Shown here: positions 11,572 through 23,390 of the stretch, piece by piece | Position numbering within the stretch: the first letter of the stretch is position 1 | How the letters are laid out: each line of letters opens with the position of its first letter | Assembly: GCA_029204225.1 (NCBI GenBank) | Contig: CM055102.1 | Span: 518,839-582,838 of the forward strand | DNA from: Diphasiastrum complanatum | Taxonomy: Eukaryota > Streptophyta > Lycopodiopsida > Lycopodiales > Lycopodiaceae | Direction of reading: 5' to 3' | DNA length: 64,000 nucleotides | Position numbers and translations under genes: made by a program | The notes under the pieces: generated by a model | Told to the model about the DNA's origin: nothing | The model's input: the letters and a program-made list of their open reading frames with translations, nothing else | Databases searched by the model: none

Positions 11572-12690
11572 TTAGTCACTTGTATCTGCCATTGACAATT
11601 TCATCTTTGATTTCTTGGCAGATTCCATCTTTGGTTTCTTCTGGGAGGTCTGTATCCTCCATTTGCCTCTGGGTGTTTCTGTGGTTCTTCTCTCAGTTGA
11701 AGTTCCAGTCTCAAGGAAAACCTTTGATCTGCAGGTTGCACAAACTTTGATTATCACTCTCAAGGGGATGGATTCATCTAAAACTGGTGGTAGGAACAGA
11801 TTTGGATGGACGGTTTGATAACGGTTAGGAAACATGATGAAGACTTGGTGAAAGGATGAAGGAACTGATAGTTCTACAATTGTAGCCTTGGACCCTTGCA
11901 ATGTCGAGCTCTTGCTGGATGAGGAGCTCGCTTTATTTTGCAGGTTCACGGATGTCTTCATCTTTCATTTTTCTGCAGTTCTTTCTTTTGATCCATTACT
12001 TTTGGATCTCTTTGGGCTTCATAAGAGGGGATTCAACTATCATTGCTCCAGAGAGTTTCTTTTGATCAAGGTTGATCTGACTCATCTGTTGCTTAAGTTT
12101 TGTCCTTTCCTCCTCAGCTTCCTGGATCTTTCTTTTTATTTCTTCTAGCTGCTTCGCCTGCTTTTGTAGGTCTTTTTCGGCTGAACAACCAATATAGGTG
12201 GTAGTTGGTCTCCACAAGACACTTGCAATGATCTATCAACTGCTTTGGTAAGACTATAAAAAACTGGGAATTTCTCAAAAGAACAGTAAACTGATGATAA
12301 ACAAACAGATGGAAGGGAGGGTGGTGGTGACAACGGTAGATGGTGTGGACGATAGGCATGAGAATGGGCGCAGAAGTATGGCAAGAGGTTGGTTGAAGAA
12401 GGAGACTGATTTTCCAATGCTTGTGTTTCCCTTTCTGAAGGATCTTCGTCGTGACTGGGGTACTTCTTCTGATCGAGTCGCTTTGGATTGCCCATATGCC
12501 TTCTTAGCCTTGTCATTGTCGACTTTGGGTTTGTGACCTTGGTTGTCGATCTTGCTGGTGTTGTTGCTGGCAGCGTAACTGCTCTAGTGGATCCAAGCAA
12601 ATCCACACTCTCCCCCCCCGAAAAAAAAAAAAATGTGTTGGTGGGGATGTTGTTGCTGGTGACTGTTCGGATCAGCGTGTGGAACACGTA
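11572..12690 (-). pseudogene. GYP1 extra ORF (unknown function, coiled coil)
   Basis: Downstream of gag on the minus strand several overlapping open frames (12687-12145, 12217-11996, 11961-11572) encode one family-specific protein broken by frameshifts. It has a Pro/Ser-rich part, then a charged heptad-like helix (KQLEEIKRKIQEAEEE) predicted to be a coiled coil, then SGAMIVESPLMKPKEIQ, then a Ser-rich tail. The motif GAxxVxxPLxKxxxIQ recurs after a coiled coil in copy C near 38190-38235. Its place after gag and before the PPT matches the extra 3' ORF of Tat/Athila elements. I do not recognise a catalytic domain. Confidence 0.55.
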
Positions 12691-13521
12691 GTTGAAACTC
12701 GTTGAAGATGTGACTGGACTAAAGATTGAACAAATTTTAACTAAATTTGTTTTGATCTTGCTGTAGTTGACTCAAAGAATAATATGTCAATGAGGTGCAG
12801 GAATCAACTCTAACTTGTCATGGTAATCTGAAGATGGATAGATGAATGAAAATGTGTGCTGGAGATGCTCTACAGAAGACTCTCGTGCAATAGCTATTCC
12901 TCATACAAAAATCATTCACACAAAATAGGTGAAGAGAAACAAGGAAATAAACAAATGTTATAGATAGTGAGAACTGTATAGCACGTGTCGAACAAAACTT
13001 GCATTCATCAACATTGATAATGTACCTTGATAGTTGCAATATTTTAGTTGTTTTGTAGAAATAATGTGACTTACTCTGACATGCCCTTGTCAAAACAAGA
13101 CAGGGTTGGTGACACTAAAATCTATCATCATGGATAACAGATGTTGTAAGATATAGCTTGAGATGCAGGTATGGGTGAGGTACTATGTCCTGAGGACCTC
13201 GTCGAACAAGAGATTCAGAACCGAATCTCTAAGTGGATTTTTGAATCCTAGATTTGTTGTGTATTGGCACATTAAAAATCTTATCTGCATGTGGAAAGAC
13301 AAATAGATTTGAGTTTGTAGAAGGGGTAAAAAACTGTCAATTCCCTGTGGAGGTTGCTCTTGGTTGGACATTGTAGCAGATGACGGAATATTGGTTTTAC
13401 TTTTTTTCGACAAGGACTCATTTCATATTGTCTTTTTGCATTATGGTACTAGTGTATTGGACAGTGATGTAGAAGTTTACAAGAAACTTCTCGATTGAGC
13501 AGCAGGTTTAACTGCTGGTTG

Positions 13522-14905
13522 CTATGGTGCTCGTGTTGTTGTCGTGAAGATCCTATTGTGATTCATAACTGACGTGACGGGCAGGTAGGATCTTAGCTTG
13601 TTGCTTTGGACAATCTTTGAAACTGTGTTTTCGGATATAGTCGGGACACTCAGGATGGTACTTGGTCTTGTCTGACAATCAACCATGAAGTGGCCAGTTT
13701 CACCACAGATGAAGCATCTGGTGTGCAGTGGCCCTTGTATAACTACATAGCCATCTTGTATGGCTAGTGGGTCTGGACTTTCTGATGGATAGTCAGGATA
13801 AGGCAAGGCATTTCTAGATTGGGATAGGTGTTCTTCATATTGTTGAACTGTATGTATTTGGATAGGTCGATATGAAGGACAAGCATCAACAGGATGCGTG
13901 GCCCGGCAGTGTGGGCACCATATTGTTTTTCGTCTATAAGGTACATGTGCAGGGTTTGACTGACCAGGCATACTGCCTTGGATAGACTCCAGGGTAGCTT
14001 GAAACTCATTGGTGAGTTTCTCCATATGAAGTTGGTGTTGCTTATTAATCAATGCCAGCTGTGATTTCCAAAGCTGATCTCGGGTGTTCTTGATCGGCTT
14101 CGACTCATGGACAGGAGCACGTGGTGCTTGCCTTTCCCTAGATTCGTCAATATCTAATCCTTCGTCTTCTTCCTTGATGGCATTAGACATAGCTAACTTT
14201 AGGCTCGTATATTCATCATTGGATTTAAGCTCGCATCTAATCCATCTTGTAAGGCTGACTGAGGACCAGATGATGAGTATCTATTCAGAGGGCTGTTCTT
14301 GTACTTGACTTTTGAGACGTTTGAAACGCTCAATATATTCTCGTACTCGTTTGTCTTTTGTCATTTTGATATTACTTAGCTTGACAAAAGGGCTTTCTAT
14401 CAAGCGAAATGGCTTGAAGCGTTTGATAAAGGCCTCCTTCAAGAGTGACCAGTCACGTTTATCTTCACGATCAAGGTTAAAAAAACCAGTCTCATGCTCG
14501 ATCGATCATGGTCATCGAGAAGAGTTGAATCATGGCGTCGGGTGATGTTTCGCCATATAAATCACATGCATTCTCAAAGATTTGCAAAAATCTTTGAGGG
14601 TCCGAACTACCGTCAAACTTTGGTAGATCTAGCTTGGGTGTACGTCTTTCAAGATGAGCTCCATGGGTAGCAGGGACTCCATTAAGGTCGATTCTAGCCT
14701 GTGAGGGGTCAGCAGCATAAAAATGGGGTCATGCGCGTGAAGACTTGGCTCTATTAGGTTCTTGTCCATTGAACGGGTTTGTGGATGGCTCTTGGAGTTC
14801 GGCTCTCATTCGGTAGAACCTATGACGTCTGATCTATTCAGCTTCAGGGGACTTGATCTCATATGGATAATTGTCTTGGACTTGAGGACCGTTTTGTTGG
14901 TCCAT
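13522..14905 (-). pseudogene. GYP1 copy B gag
   Basis: The minus-strand ATG at 14905 opens MDQQNGPQV, matching copy A. Similarity continues with breaks through the Retrotrans_gag core to an open part (14190-13522) that starts MSNAIKEEDEG and carries both zinc-binding clusters, CPHCRATHPVDAC and CFICGETGHFMVDC. The first cluster spacing (CX2CX3HX4C) is kept in both copies. Where copy A has a TAG, this copy reads Gln (WKSQLA). Several stops and frameshifts upstream of 14190 make it a pseudogene. Confidence 0.85.
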
Positions 14906-15185
14906 TGGGTACTGGGGTATGAGTTGCTGGTGTTTTTGGATTTTATAGGGTTTTTGGTGTTTTCGATTTTTTAGGTTTTTTGGTGTTTTTTGGATTTTTT
15001 TAGGGTGTTGAAGGAAGTGAAGGTGGAGACTCAGTATAAAAAGGGCTTTCTATCGGTATGAGTGTGGTTTTTTTGAAAAAAAATTGGTATTCATGCCCTT
15101 CTTCTTTTTTTTCAATCTCGAAGGTGTTGGGAAGATGGTGGTTCAGTTGAAATGGCAATCAGAGGTGTTGATCAAAAGTTATGAT

Positions 15186-15872
15186 CCGGTCGAGATTGGG
15201 TGTTAATTGCTCCGATCGAGATTTGATCTGCTTGTTCCGGTTGAGATCTGATCGAACACTTTGGTCGAGACTTCAGCAGTACTTCGGTCGAGATTGTAGG
15301 AGCACTTCGGTTGAGACCTCAGGGAGAACTTCGGTCGAGACCTCAGGGAGCACTTCGGTTGAGACTCCAGCGATACTTCGGTCAAGATCTCAGGGAGCAG
15401 TTCGGTCGAGATTGCTCCGGTCGAGATCACTTCGGCTCCGGTCGAGATCTGAGCGGCCACTTCGGTCAAGATTTCAGCAAGCGCTTCGGCTCCGGTCGAG
15501 GTCTGAGCGGCCACTTCGGTCGTGATTTCAGCGAGCGCTTCGGTCGAGATTTCAGTGAGCAGTTCGACTGAGATTCCAACGAGTGCTTCGGTTGAGATCT
15601 CAGCAAACAGTTCGGCTGAGATTTCAGTGAGCGCTTCGGTTGAGATTTAAGATGGGCCTCTGGTTGAGAGTTTATTGAGGTCTCCGATTGAGATCTGAAG
15701 CTGGTGCTTTGGTTGAGATTTCACAGAGAGCTCCGGTTGAGAATTGACAAAGGCCTCTGGTTGAGATTTTACAAAGAGCTCCGGTTGAGATTTGAAGCGT
15801 GAGCTCCGGTTGAGTTGTGAGCTGGAGCTCCGGTTGACAGTCGAAGCTTGGGCTCCGATTGAGATTTGAGCG
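15186..15872 (-). repeat. GYP1 leader minisatellite in copy B
   Basis: Degenerate tandem units with the core CTCGACCGAAG/CTCAACCGAAG on the minus strand (CTTCGGTCGAGA on plus), about 20-26 bases each, between the damaged 5' LTR and gag. It is the same repeat as at 1087-1992. Arg/Ser-rich open frames here are repeat artefacts. Confidence 0.85.
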
Positions 15873-15929
15873 TGCGGAACGGAAGGAGCATGAGCTTGAA
15901 TAGAATCGAATCCAGGTCTGTGAGTGTGT

Positions 15930-16898
15930 ACTCAGGGATGTCGCTCTTGAACACACTTACATTCTACATGGATGCAAGCCAAGAACGCTCATTCACAGAT
16001 CAATATACAAACCAATGAACGTTGTACAGATTCTACAGCTACCTACACTTAAAACGGACTGAAATCAGAGCCTACACTACATTAAGATTGTACTACCTTG
16101 CATAAATTGACAAAACAAGGAACAAGAAACTAATCTACAGCATGTTAGACGTCCAAGAATCAAGAAACCAACCAGCCTTTTGATTCTTGGACATCCCAAG
16201 AACATCAAGAACTGAATTGTACAGAGATATGCAAGAATCACACCACAGATCCAGCCTATTTAGTTTACTTGAATGCTGGCTTCTACATTAATCCACAAGA
16301 AAACAAGAAAGCTAATCCACAACTAGGAAAGCAAGAAAGTAATCTACTCTAAATCCACAACCACACACAATATGAATGGAAGGGCATGATCATAGGGGCA
16401 TCACTCAAGAAAACCATCATGATCAAGGAGCTTAGTGTAGCATCAAACTCATGGAAAATCTTCTTATTAAGCATAGAGTAGATACAATGCAAAAGCTTCT
16501 CTTCACAAAGAGGAAGTCTCTTAAATAAGCAAGAGAGCTCCTTAGGTGGCATCCTAGTGGAATTTCCACATTTCACAAATTACAAGTGGAATAATGCTCT
16601 CCACTAGAAGTCACCATCAAAAGGTGGCTCACTCTACTTTCTTTAAGAGGGATCTACTTGCATTTATTACATTTGCTTAGAAATACTAGTTCCTACATGG
16701 TCATTCCATATTCCGGGATTCACCATGAGGCTTACACAGTTCTTGCATGTCTTTCCTAGCTAGTATTTCTCGGCTCTCATACTCAACTCTCAGTCTTCAT
16801 TAGTCTCATCTTCTAAGAGACCTCCTCGGTCTAAGGTGAGAGGTGCTCTTGAGTTGCTCTGTCCGAGTATCTTGGGGATTCGTCAGAATCAACCAACA
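15930..16898 (-). mobile_element. GYP1 copy B 5' LTR, 3' end deleted
   Basis: 969 bases nearly collinear with the 3' LTR at 10318-11280. The last ~160 bases of the LTR and the primer site are missing, and sequence passes directly into the leader at about 15930. The outer terminus TGTTGGTTGATTCTGACG is intact and abuts the TSD. The deletion must postdate insertion or have been tolerated because it lies inside the element. Confidence 0.85.
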
Positions 16899-17300
16899 AC
16901 ATTCTTCCTCAACAATTGTCTAATTTCCTGGAACAGTCGCAAGCAATCTTCGATAGCTCTGATTCAGTATATCGCAGTCTCTCAAGCTACAAAGGAAATT
17001 AGCAATTTGGTTGAGAAACTTCCTTTCAATATGCTCCGAAATTATTATTTTGTGATAATCAAAGTGCCATTGCCTTATCAGCCAACCCTAGATTTCATTC
17101 CAGGAGTAAACACATTGAACTGAAGTATCACTTTGTCAGAAGCAAAGTTCTCAATGAAGAGGTAAGATTGCAGTACTGTAGAATGCAAGATATGAAAACA
17201 TATATTTTTACCAAAGCATTAAGTTTGAAAGTGCACAGAAGATTCTGTGTAGGACTAAGTTTGAAGGTCAAGGCACTCAAGGATTCAGTTTAAGAGGGAG
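16899..17300 (+). pseudogene. COP2 copia RNase H 3' end and polypurine tract
   Basis: Right after the TSD the COP2 frame continues with ISWNSRKQSSIAL, then degenerate AVSQATKEI and HIELKYHFVRSKVLNEE, the usual end of copia RNase H. The interrupted motif RKSTSGFTF is split across 10158/16899. TAAGAGGGAG at 17291-17300 is the polypurine tract. The sequence has frameshifts and is inactive. Confidence 0.85.
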
Positions 17301-18660
17301 TGTTGGATTATTCTCCTTCTTACTAATCGACTAATCGGTTTTAATCCTCATTCATTGTCTATCCAGTTCTGTGGATTTTTTTTTGTTTTTATACAGTCTG
17401 CAAAATTATAAGTGTTTTTACACAGTCTGTAAAAATACACAGAGTTTGACAACAGTGTATCATTTTCTCTCTCTACAATCCAGACAATGTCGTCTGTCAA
17501 GAATTACGAGTAAAATTACAGTGTCGCATTTTTGCAACACTGTCGTCTGTCAGGAATTACGTGTAAAAATGCAGTGTCGCTTTTTCGTACTTTTCGCCTG
17601 TCAGGATTTGCGAGTAAAACTCCAGAGTCGCAGTTTTTTCATTTTTTAAAGTGCCTCAAATGTTAAGAAAATGACTTTGGCAAAGTGTGGAGCTACCCCA
17701 ATATTTAGGAAATGAGATTTTATGACAATGTTATTTTTTTTCGCAAAAAGCAGACACTGTTGCCTTTTTGCGGCACTGTCGCCTATGGCAATTTACGTTC
17801 ATTTATGTAGAATGACAATTTACGTTCATTTATGCAGACAGACTATTTATGGCCAATTGTCACTGCTTATCAGCAAGTAGCTTCTGAGAAGAACTGGATG
17901 AATGCCAGCGGACACCAGCCAACTGGCAATTGCATTTGATGACCTAATTACTTAGTGTAAATCAATATCTCAATTATCATCTGAAAATGATCAAGTCCTG
18001 AATCAACATTGTGAATTGTGAAGGAGTTGAGTGTTATTACATGACGCTTCCTACACTCTCATCAAGCAGATTTTTCACAATCAGAAAGTATTATTGCTAG
18101 CTCTCTATCAAGCTTTCAAGCTTGAACTCTCTTGATCATTCTAGCTCAGTCTTTTAGAGATTTATTTTAGAGTTGCTATTGCGTTACTACTTATCAGCAA
18201 AGTTGCTTATTTTGGACTTATTCTCAGTTACTCAGAGACAACTTTAGAGTGCGCAGTTTCTATTCGCTATTGTCTTGCACTCATTAGCATCTGATTTTGT
18301 TTTTCTGAATCAATACTATTTCCTTATTGCATTCAGTTTGTGTCAGAATGCATGCATCTCCGTATTGCTTTTGTAACTGGTAGAAATTGTCTGAGAATTC
18401 AATACTTTATGTTTGGCTATGTAAGCGAAAGTTAGTTGCTAAAGATTGGACGTGATTTCCATCACTACTGCTTTGTTCAATTTCTGATAGGCGTAGTCAT
18501 GCATTGGAAGTAGGAAGTTTCTGCATTCTATTACTCACCTATTTTCGACACTGTGGGCATTCATTAGACATGTAGTTGCCTAGGCATACTGGGATGGGTA
18601 GGCTGGCGGTTGTGGTACCTTGAGTACTTGTTGTACACCCTTAAGCCTCTAGTCCATGGT
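17301..18660 (+). mobile_element. COP2 right LTR (3' end not fixed)
   Basis: It begins TGTTGGATTATTCTCC directly after the polypurine tract. The body contains three ~53-base tandem units (17486-17640) and a doubled AATTTACGTTCATTTATG. I cannot place the CA terminus or a TSD, because the left LTR is not in view; the stated end is approximate. Confidence 0.5.
17486..17640 (+). repeat. Three ~53-base tandem units in COP2 LTR
   Basis: Units share GTCGTCTGTCAGGAATTACG, then a GTAAAA segment and CAGTGTCGC, and drift between copies. They lie in the likely U3 part, so they may act as repeated promoter/enhancer elements. Confidence 0.75.
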
Positions 18661-19170
18661 TCCAAGGAGGTAAGTGGTGAACTTCCGCATTTGATCATTC
18701 TATTGGATTTGCAGGTTCTCTAGTGCTTTATAAGGAGTCAATTGGGATTGGGATAGAAGACTTGGAGCCAAACTCTTTTGTCTTCCATTTTCCCTTATCA
18801 CGACGGTGCCCTTTGGATCTATCGGTGGAGCTATTCGAACTACTTCTAGAGCTCTCATCTGTATCTCATATGACGTTTTTGGCACATGCTTCACTAAAGG
18901 TCTCGTATTTTCTTTAGGGTTTTATATGGGACCAAATGCTCTTTGGCAACGTCGCCATAGCATATCACACTAGTGTCAGACACACTAGCTGGGGTACATT
19001 GTTCCTTTAATTTTTTGACCCTTTCAATAAAGTCTCTAACAGACTTGCGGCTCTTAATACGCACTCATCCAAGCTGTAAGAGAATATTCCATAAATCTAG
19101 TGATCTTGAAGCACAAGATGAATGCCTTTTGTAATGTGGTTAGCAGTCGATGAATCTGAATACTGGCCCC
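18661..19170. other. Left flank of COP1; no firm gene
   Basis: The minus strand shows gag-like wording near 19040-18930 (KSVRDFIERVKKLKEQ), compatible with an old copia gag-type relic, but it is too broken to classify. It ends abruptly at 19170 where the COP1 polyprotein begins. Confidence 0.4.
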
Positions 19171-21700
19171 AAGATTCCAAGTATGATTCTCTTCTAATGC
19201 ATCATACTCTACTTGCATTGCATCTCTCCAAACTTTAGATTTACATGCTTCTTCAAAAGATGATGGTTCTTCAATCAATGTAGCTAAAAAAGAGTAAGAG
19301 GTAGAAGATGTAGAGCCTTCCTTTTGCTTTCCCTTGTCCACATAGGTAAGCCTTGAGGGCTCGGCCTTGCTCCTTGATGATCTTCTTGGCCCCTTTTGAC
19401 TCGGATCCAAATCTCCATCCTCGGGTTTGTCATGATCCTCCTCGGGTTTGTCAAGATCCTCCTCGGATTTGTCAAGATCTTCAATGCACAATGGGTTAGA
19501 TCCATTTGACAAGCTCTTAGCAAATTGTGACTCATCAAAAAGTACATCCTTGCTTACCTTTACTTTCTTGGATGTAGGATCATATATCCTATATCCCTTG
19601 CTATTTTCTCCATAGCCAACAAAGATTCCTTTGAAGGAGGTAGCATCTTCTTTCCTTCTAGTCTCCAAAGGAATGTGTACATAACAAGTACATCCAAAGA
19701 TCTTAAAATCTTTTACATTGGGTTTCTTATCAAACAAGGCTTGATAAGGTGAGATCCCATCTATAGCACTAATAGGAAGTCTATTACACAAATAATTAGC
19801 ACATGTTATGGCTTCTCCCCAAAATGAGATGGGAAGTGATGCATCAAGCCTCAAGGACTTTGCACACTCACATAGACTCCTATTTTTCCTCTCGACCACC
19901 CCATTTTGTTGAGGGGTGTAGGAGCAAGTGTATTGTAACTTAATACCATTGATCTCACAAAAGTCTTTCATTTTATTGGAGGTGTACTCTCCTCCATTAT
20001 CACATCTTAGTGCTTTGATAGAAGTACTAAGTTGTTTCTCTACTAGAGACTTGAACTTAATGAAAGCTTCATAAACAAGACTTTTCTTTGATAGTAACTC
20101 AATCCATGTGAATCTAGTACAATCATCTATAAAAGTTACATACATCAAGGCACCTCCATTACTTGCATGTGAAAAACTATGTACATCAGAATGTATGAGA
20201 TCCAAGGGAGAGAGAGATCTTGATGAAGATTTCTTGTAAGAAGATTTGTGTGACTTTGCAAGGCCACATGCCTCACACATTTTTCCACACTTCTTGAAAG
20301 TTCTTGGTAGGCCGAGAGCTAGTTCCTTGCTTGCCATTGACTCCATAGATTGAAGATTAGGATGGCCTAATCTCTTATGCCAAAGCTCCACTTGAGTTAG
20401 CTCCTCCCTATCCAAGTTCACACTTTCACTTGCAACATTAGCATCCAACTTGAAAAGTCTACCTTGCTTAATGCCACTAGCTATGCACTTATCATTTTTC
20501 AAGATGGAACAAACTCCATTCTTGAAATGTACATCTAGTCCATTGTCCATTAATTGTCCTACACTAAGCAAGTTTCTTGAAATGGTAGGAACATACAAAA
20601 CATTATCTAGATCTATCCTTTTAGATGTGCTAAAAACAAAGAGGTATAGATCCTATGCCATCTATCTTGCATGCTTGATCACTAGCAGTGTATATTGACT
20701 TCTTAGAGTCATTACAAGATAGAAGAGTAGAAAAATAATGCTTGTTAAAGGACATGTGGGAACTAGCCCCACTATCTATCCACCATGTGTCTTGACTTGA
20801 AGTTGGTGTAGATGCAACCATTAAGGATGTGTTGAATCCATCCTCATATTCTTCCTCTTGAGCAATGTTCCCTTGATCTCCTTTGGCTTGTTGATTCTTC
20901 TTCAAGTAGCATTATGAGGCAAAGTGTCCTTTCTTTCCACAAAAGAAATACTTTAGTTTTGCCTTGTTCTTCACTTTGCCTTTGGAGGTAGATCCTCCAT
21001 TCTTCATCTTGGCCTCCTTGCCTTGATTTTTCTTGAATGGATTTTGCCTTTTCTTGCCTTTAGATGTAAAGTTAGCTTTCTCCTCTCCTGCATTAAGTGA
21101 CATGCTATCCATTCTTGTCTTGAGGTGTAGAAGCCTACTCTCCTCGGCCACAAGAACATTGTGCAACTTTTCAATGGATGGAAGAGAGTCTTGAATGGCA
21201 AATGATTGGACTAAGTTGGTAAACTCATCACTTAGACCATTCAAAATGATTTGTACTAGTTCTTGATCTTGGATCTTCTCTCCTATTGCACTTAACTCCG
21301 TGTTAAGAGATTTGATCCTAAGAACATACTCTTGTCCACTCTCTCCACTTCCTTTCATGCTTTGGAAAACTTGATTTCTTAGCATGAGGATTCTTGAAGT
21401 ATTGTTGGATTCATAAATGCTCTTTAATGAATCCCAAGCCTCTTTGGATGAGGTACAAGAAGACACCTCTTTCAAGAGGTCATTGCATACATTTAACTTT
21501 ATGCAATGTAGAGCTAATCTTGCTCTCTTCTTGTATTTGGCTTGTTCTTGGGGAGTTTGAGGCTCTTCCTCTACTCCTTGAACTATGTCATATAGATCAT
21601 GGATCACTAGGAGTGATTCCATTCTCACTTTCCAAATGGAATAATTTGTGGAAGTGAGTCTCTCACTTGATTTCATCAAATATCCACCCATGGATGACAT
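19171..21700 (-). pseudogene. COP1 gag-protease-integrase half
   Basis: From ATG 21700 the minus strand encodes copia gag (MSSMGGYLMKSSERL, with SIYESNNTSRI and LNGLSDEF) and a damaged zinc knuckle: its first Cys is Tyr (YFFCGKKGHFAS) and a TAA follows in place of a Gln codon at about 20912. After the stop the protease motif WWIDSGASSHM appears, then a frameshift near 20637, then pre-integrase (LWHKRLGHPN, CEACGLAKSH) and integrase core (HSDVHSFSH, FIDDCTRF, RCDNGGEY, TPQQNGVVERKNRS). It ends with EENHTWNL at 19171, where the inversion breakpoint cuts RT. The long frame reading past this point to 19054 is flank. Confidence 0.92.
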
Positions 21701-22280
21701 TTTAGAATGAATGCTCTTTTAAAAATCACAAAGATTTTTGAATTCTAAAAGATATATGAAAAGGCCTAAAGCTTTCTAGAATGCCTATAGGCTTGTCTCT
21801 ATCAAACTAGCACACAAGCTTGAATGATACTCAAAGATCTTACCAAAAATTTCTAGCTTTCACTCTCACAAAAAAATTGCTTTACACTTTTCTTAGAGAT
21901 TTCACTTCAACTAAGGATCTGAACAAATCAGCCTCTTAAGATCTGATCTTAGACTCTAAAAAGAAATGCTCAATGATCCAAAACACTATTTGGTCATAGG
22001 CATTAGTTAGAATGAATCTAGATCAATACTATGCTTCAAAAAGCACCAAAAAAGAACTAGTATTGTGATTTTGGGACCAACAAACACAAAGTAACTTGAA
22101 TTGAAAGTTGCTGTACGGTTTCACACTTGTAAAAAGTACATACACAGCCTCCAAGTTGTTTTTATCCAAATGATTACAAGCTATCACTCTAGAAAAACTC
22201 GCCCTCACTAGTATTGGCCAAAAAACAAATTTTGCCAATGATCTTTACAAGATTTATGATTCAATGATCACTCTCTTACT

Positions 22281-22294
22281 TAGCTCTGATACCA
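22281..22294 (-). other. COP1 primer-binding site
   Basis: TGGTATCAGAGCTA on the minus strand directly follows the LTR end ...TTTATCA. TGGTATCAGAGC is complementary to the 3' end of plant initiator tRNA-Met, the usual copia primer. Confidence 0.9.
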
Positions 22295-23156
22295 TGATAA
22301 ATTTTATAGTTTTTAGGACAATAATGATTGTACTTTACAATCATAGAGAGTTATTGGTTGCTTAATCAATGAATCTATCAAGTTCTACACATTAGATCTT
22401 GATCTAGATTCACTACACTTGGATTTAAGCAAGAGCAATGGATCAACACATCATTTTTTAGTGAGAGCAGCTTCACATGTGTGGAGTACTGTCCACTGTA
22501 CGGCCTGCACCTGAAACAACAAGTACAATGATACTAGATAGCAATCATGCATAAAAATCACAAGACAAATGACTAGAAATCTCACAAAAGTGTAGAGTGC
22601 AAAAGTCTCATCAATTTTCTTAGCAAAATGATGATCCTTTTATGGATCAAGTACATCCATGAGTCTGGTATAGTCCAGCAGGCCTTCACACGTGTGAAGA
22701 GTGCCACATCACTCAGATCTATCCATTTTACCCATCCTTGATCCTTATCCAATAGTTGACCTTCTAGAATATGACTAAAATCCAAAAAGCTAGTCTCCTA
22801 GAATATAGGAATATTCCCTACAAAATAGGATCTAAGGAAAATGGTCAACTCTTATCTTCTAGTACTCTATACACACGTGTGAACATCCACTTGCCATGTG
22901 GGAGCATTTACTCATGCACATGCAAGGAAAAGCTAATTTGTAGGTGACTAGTCAACTTGACTAAAAACTAGTCATTTCATATTCACACTAACTAGAATGA
23001 TACAAAATCAATTTGGATATATACAAACATGAAAAGTACATCCTTTCACACGTGGGAACAGGCTCCACACATGTGAAATGATATCATCAACATATTCTAA
23101 TGTTTGATCAATATTTACATGAACCAATGTCAAGTGAGAAGTGACAATTTTCAACA
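22295..23156 (-). mobile_element. COP1 LTR, inverted half
   Basis: 862 bases with termini TGTTGAAAATTGTCAC and ...AATTTATCA on the minus strand. It contains several copies of the palindrome CACACGTGTG or close variants. It is an inverted copy of 24827-25688 with only scattered differences. Confidence 0.92.
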
Positions 23157-23390
23157 TCTAGTCCCTCCTCAGGTCTGGTTCTATACTTTTGATAACTATT
23201 ATACTCTTTAACTCCATAATTGCCTAGTACTAGTTCTTCCTATCAAAGATAATCATATCATCAGAGCAAGTGATTTCTGATCATGCCCTGATGATAGGAA
23301 AATCCTTGATCATAGTGTCATTTTCTTTTGACCACCGAAATTCATAAAAAGAGGAATAGATTTGAAAAATACAAAGACACTAGATATCAA
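23157..23390 (-). other. Inverted piece of COP1's original left flank
   Basis: Starts with TCTAG (reverse-complemented TSD) and ends at the RT breakpoint. No coding signal is seen. On the model of a post-insertion inversion it once lay left of the element in the opposite orientation. Confidence 0.7.

Larger units (their letters stand above)
10159..16898 (-). mobile_element. GYP1 copy B, full-length gag-only gypsy-type element
   Basis: A 6740-base element on the minus strand bounded by TSD ACATT. Reading from 16898 downward: 5' LTR (16898-15930, missing its last ~160 bases), minisatellite leader, gag (14905-13522), untranslated stretch, an extra ORF with a coiled coil (12690-11572), polypurine tract (11297-11281) and a complete 3' LTR (11280-10159). 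I found no protease, RT, RNase H or integrase in any frame. It would need enzymes from a relative and resembles the plant elements described as TR-GAG/LARD. It sits inside COP2's RNase H, so COP2 is older. Confidence 0.88.

Noticed and set aside
15181-15571. Arg/Ser-rich open frames resembling SR proteins
   Set aside because: Translation of the GYP1 minisatellite; not conserved between copies.
19054-19170. Last 39 codons of the 514-codon frame beginning at 20598
   Set aside because: The copia match ends at NHTWNL; the rest is flank DNA beyond the inversion breakpoint.
22281-22294. tRNA gene fragment
   Set aside because: Only the primer-site complement of initiator tRNA-Met is present next to an LTR; no tRNA cloverleaf was seen here or at 46216 and 63162.
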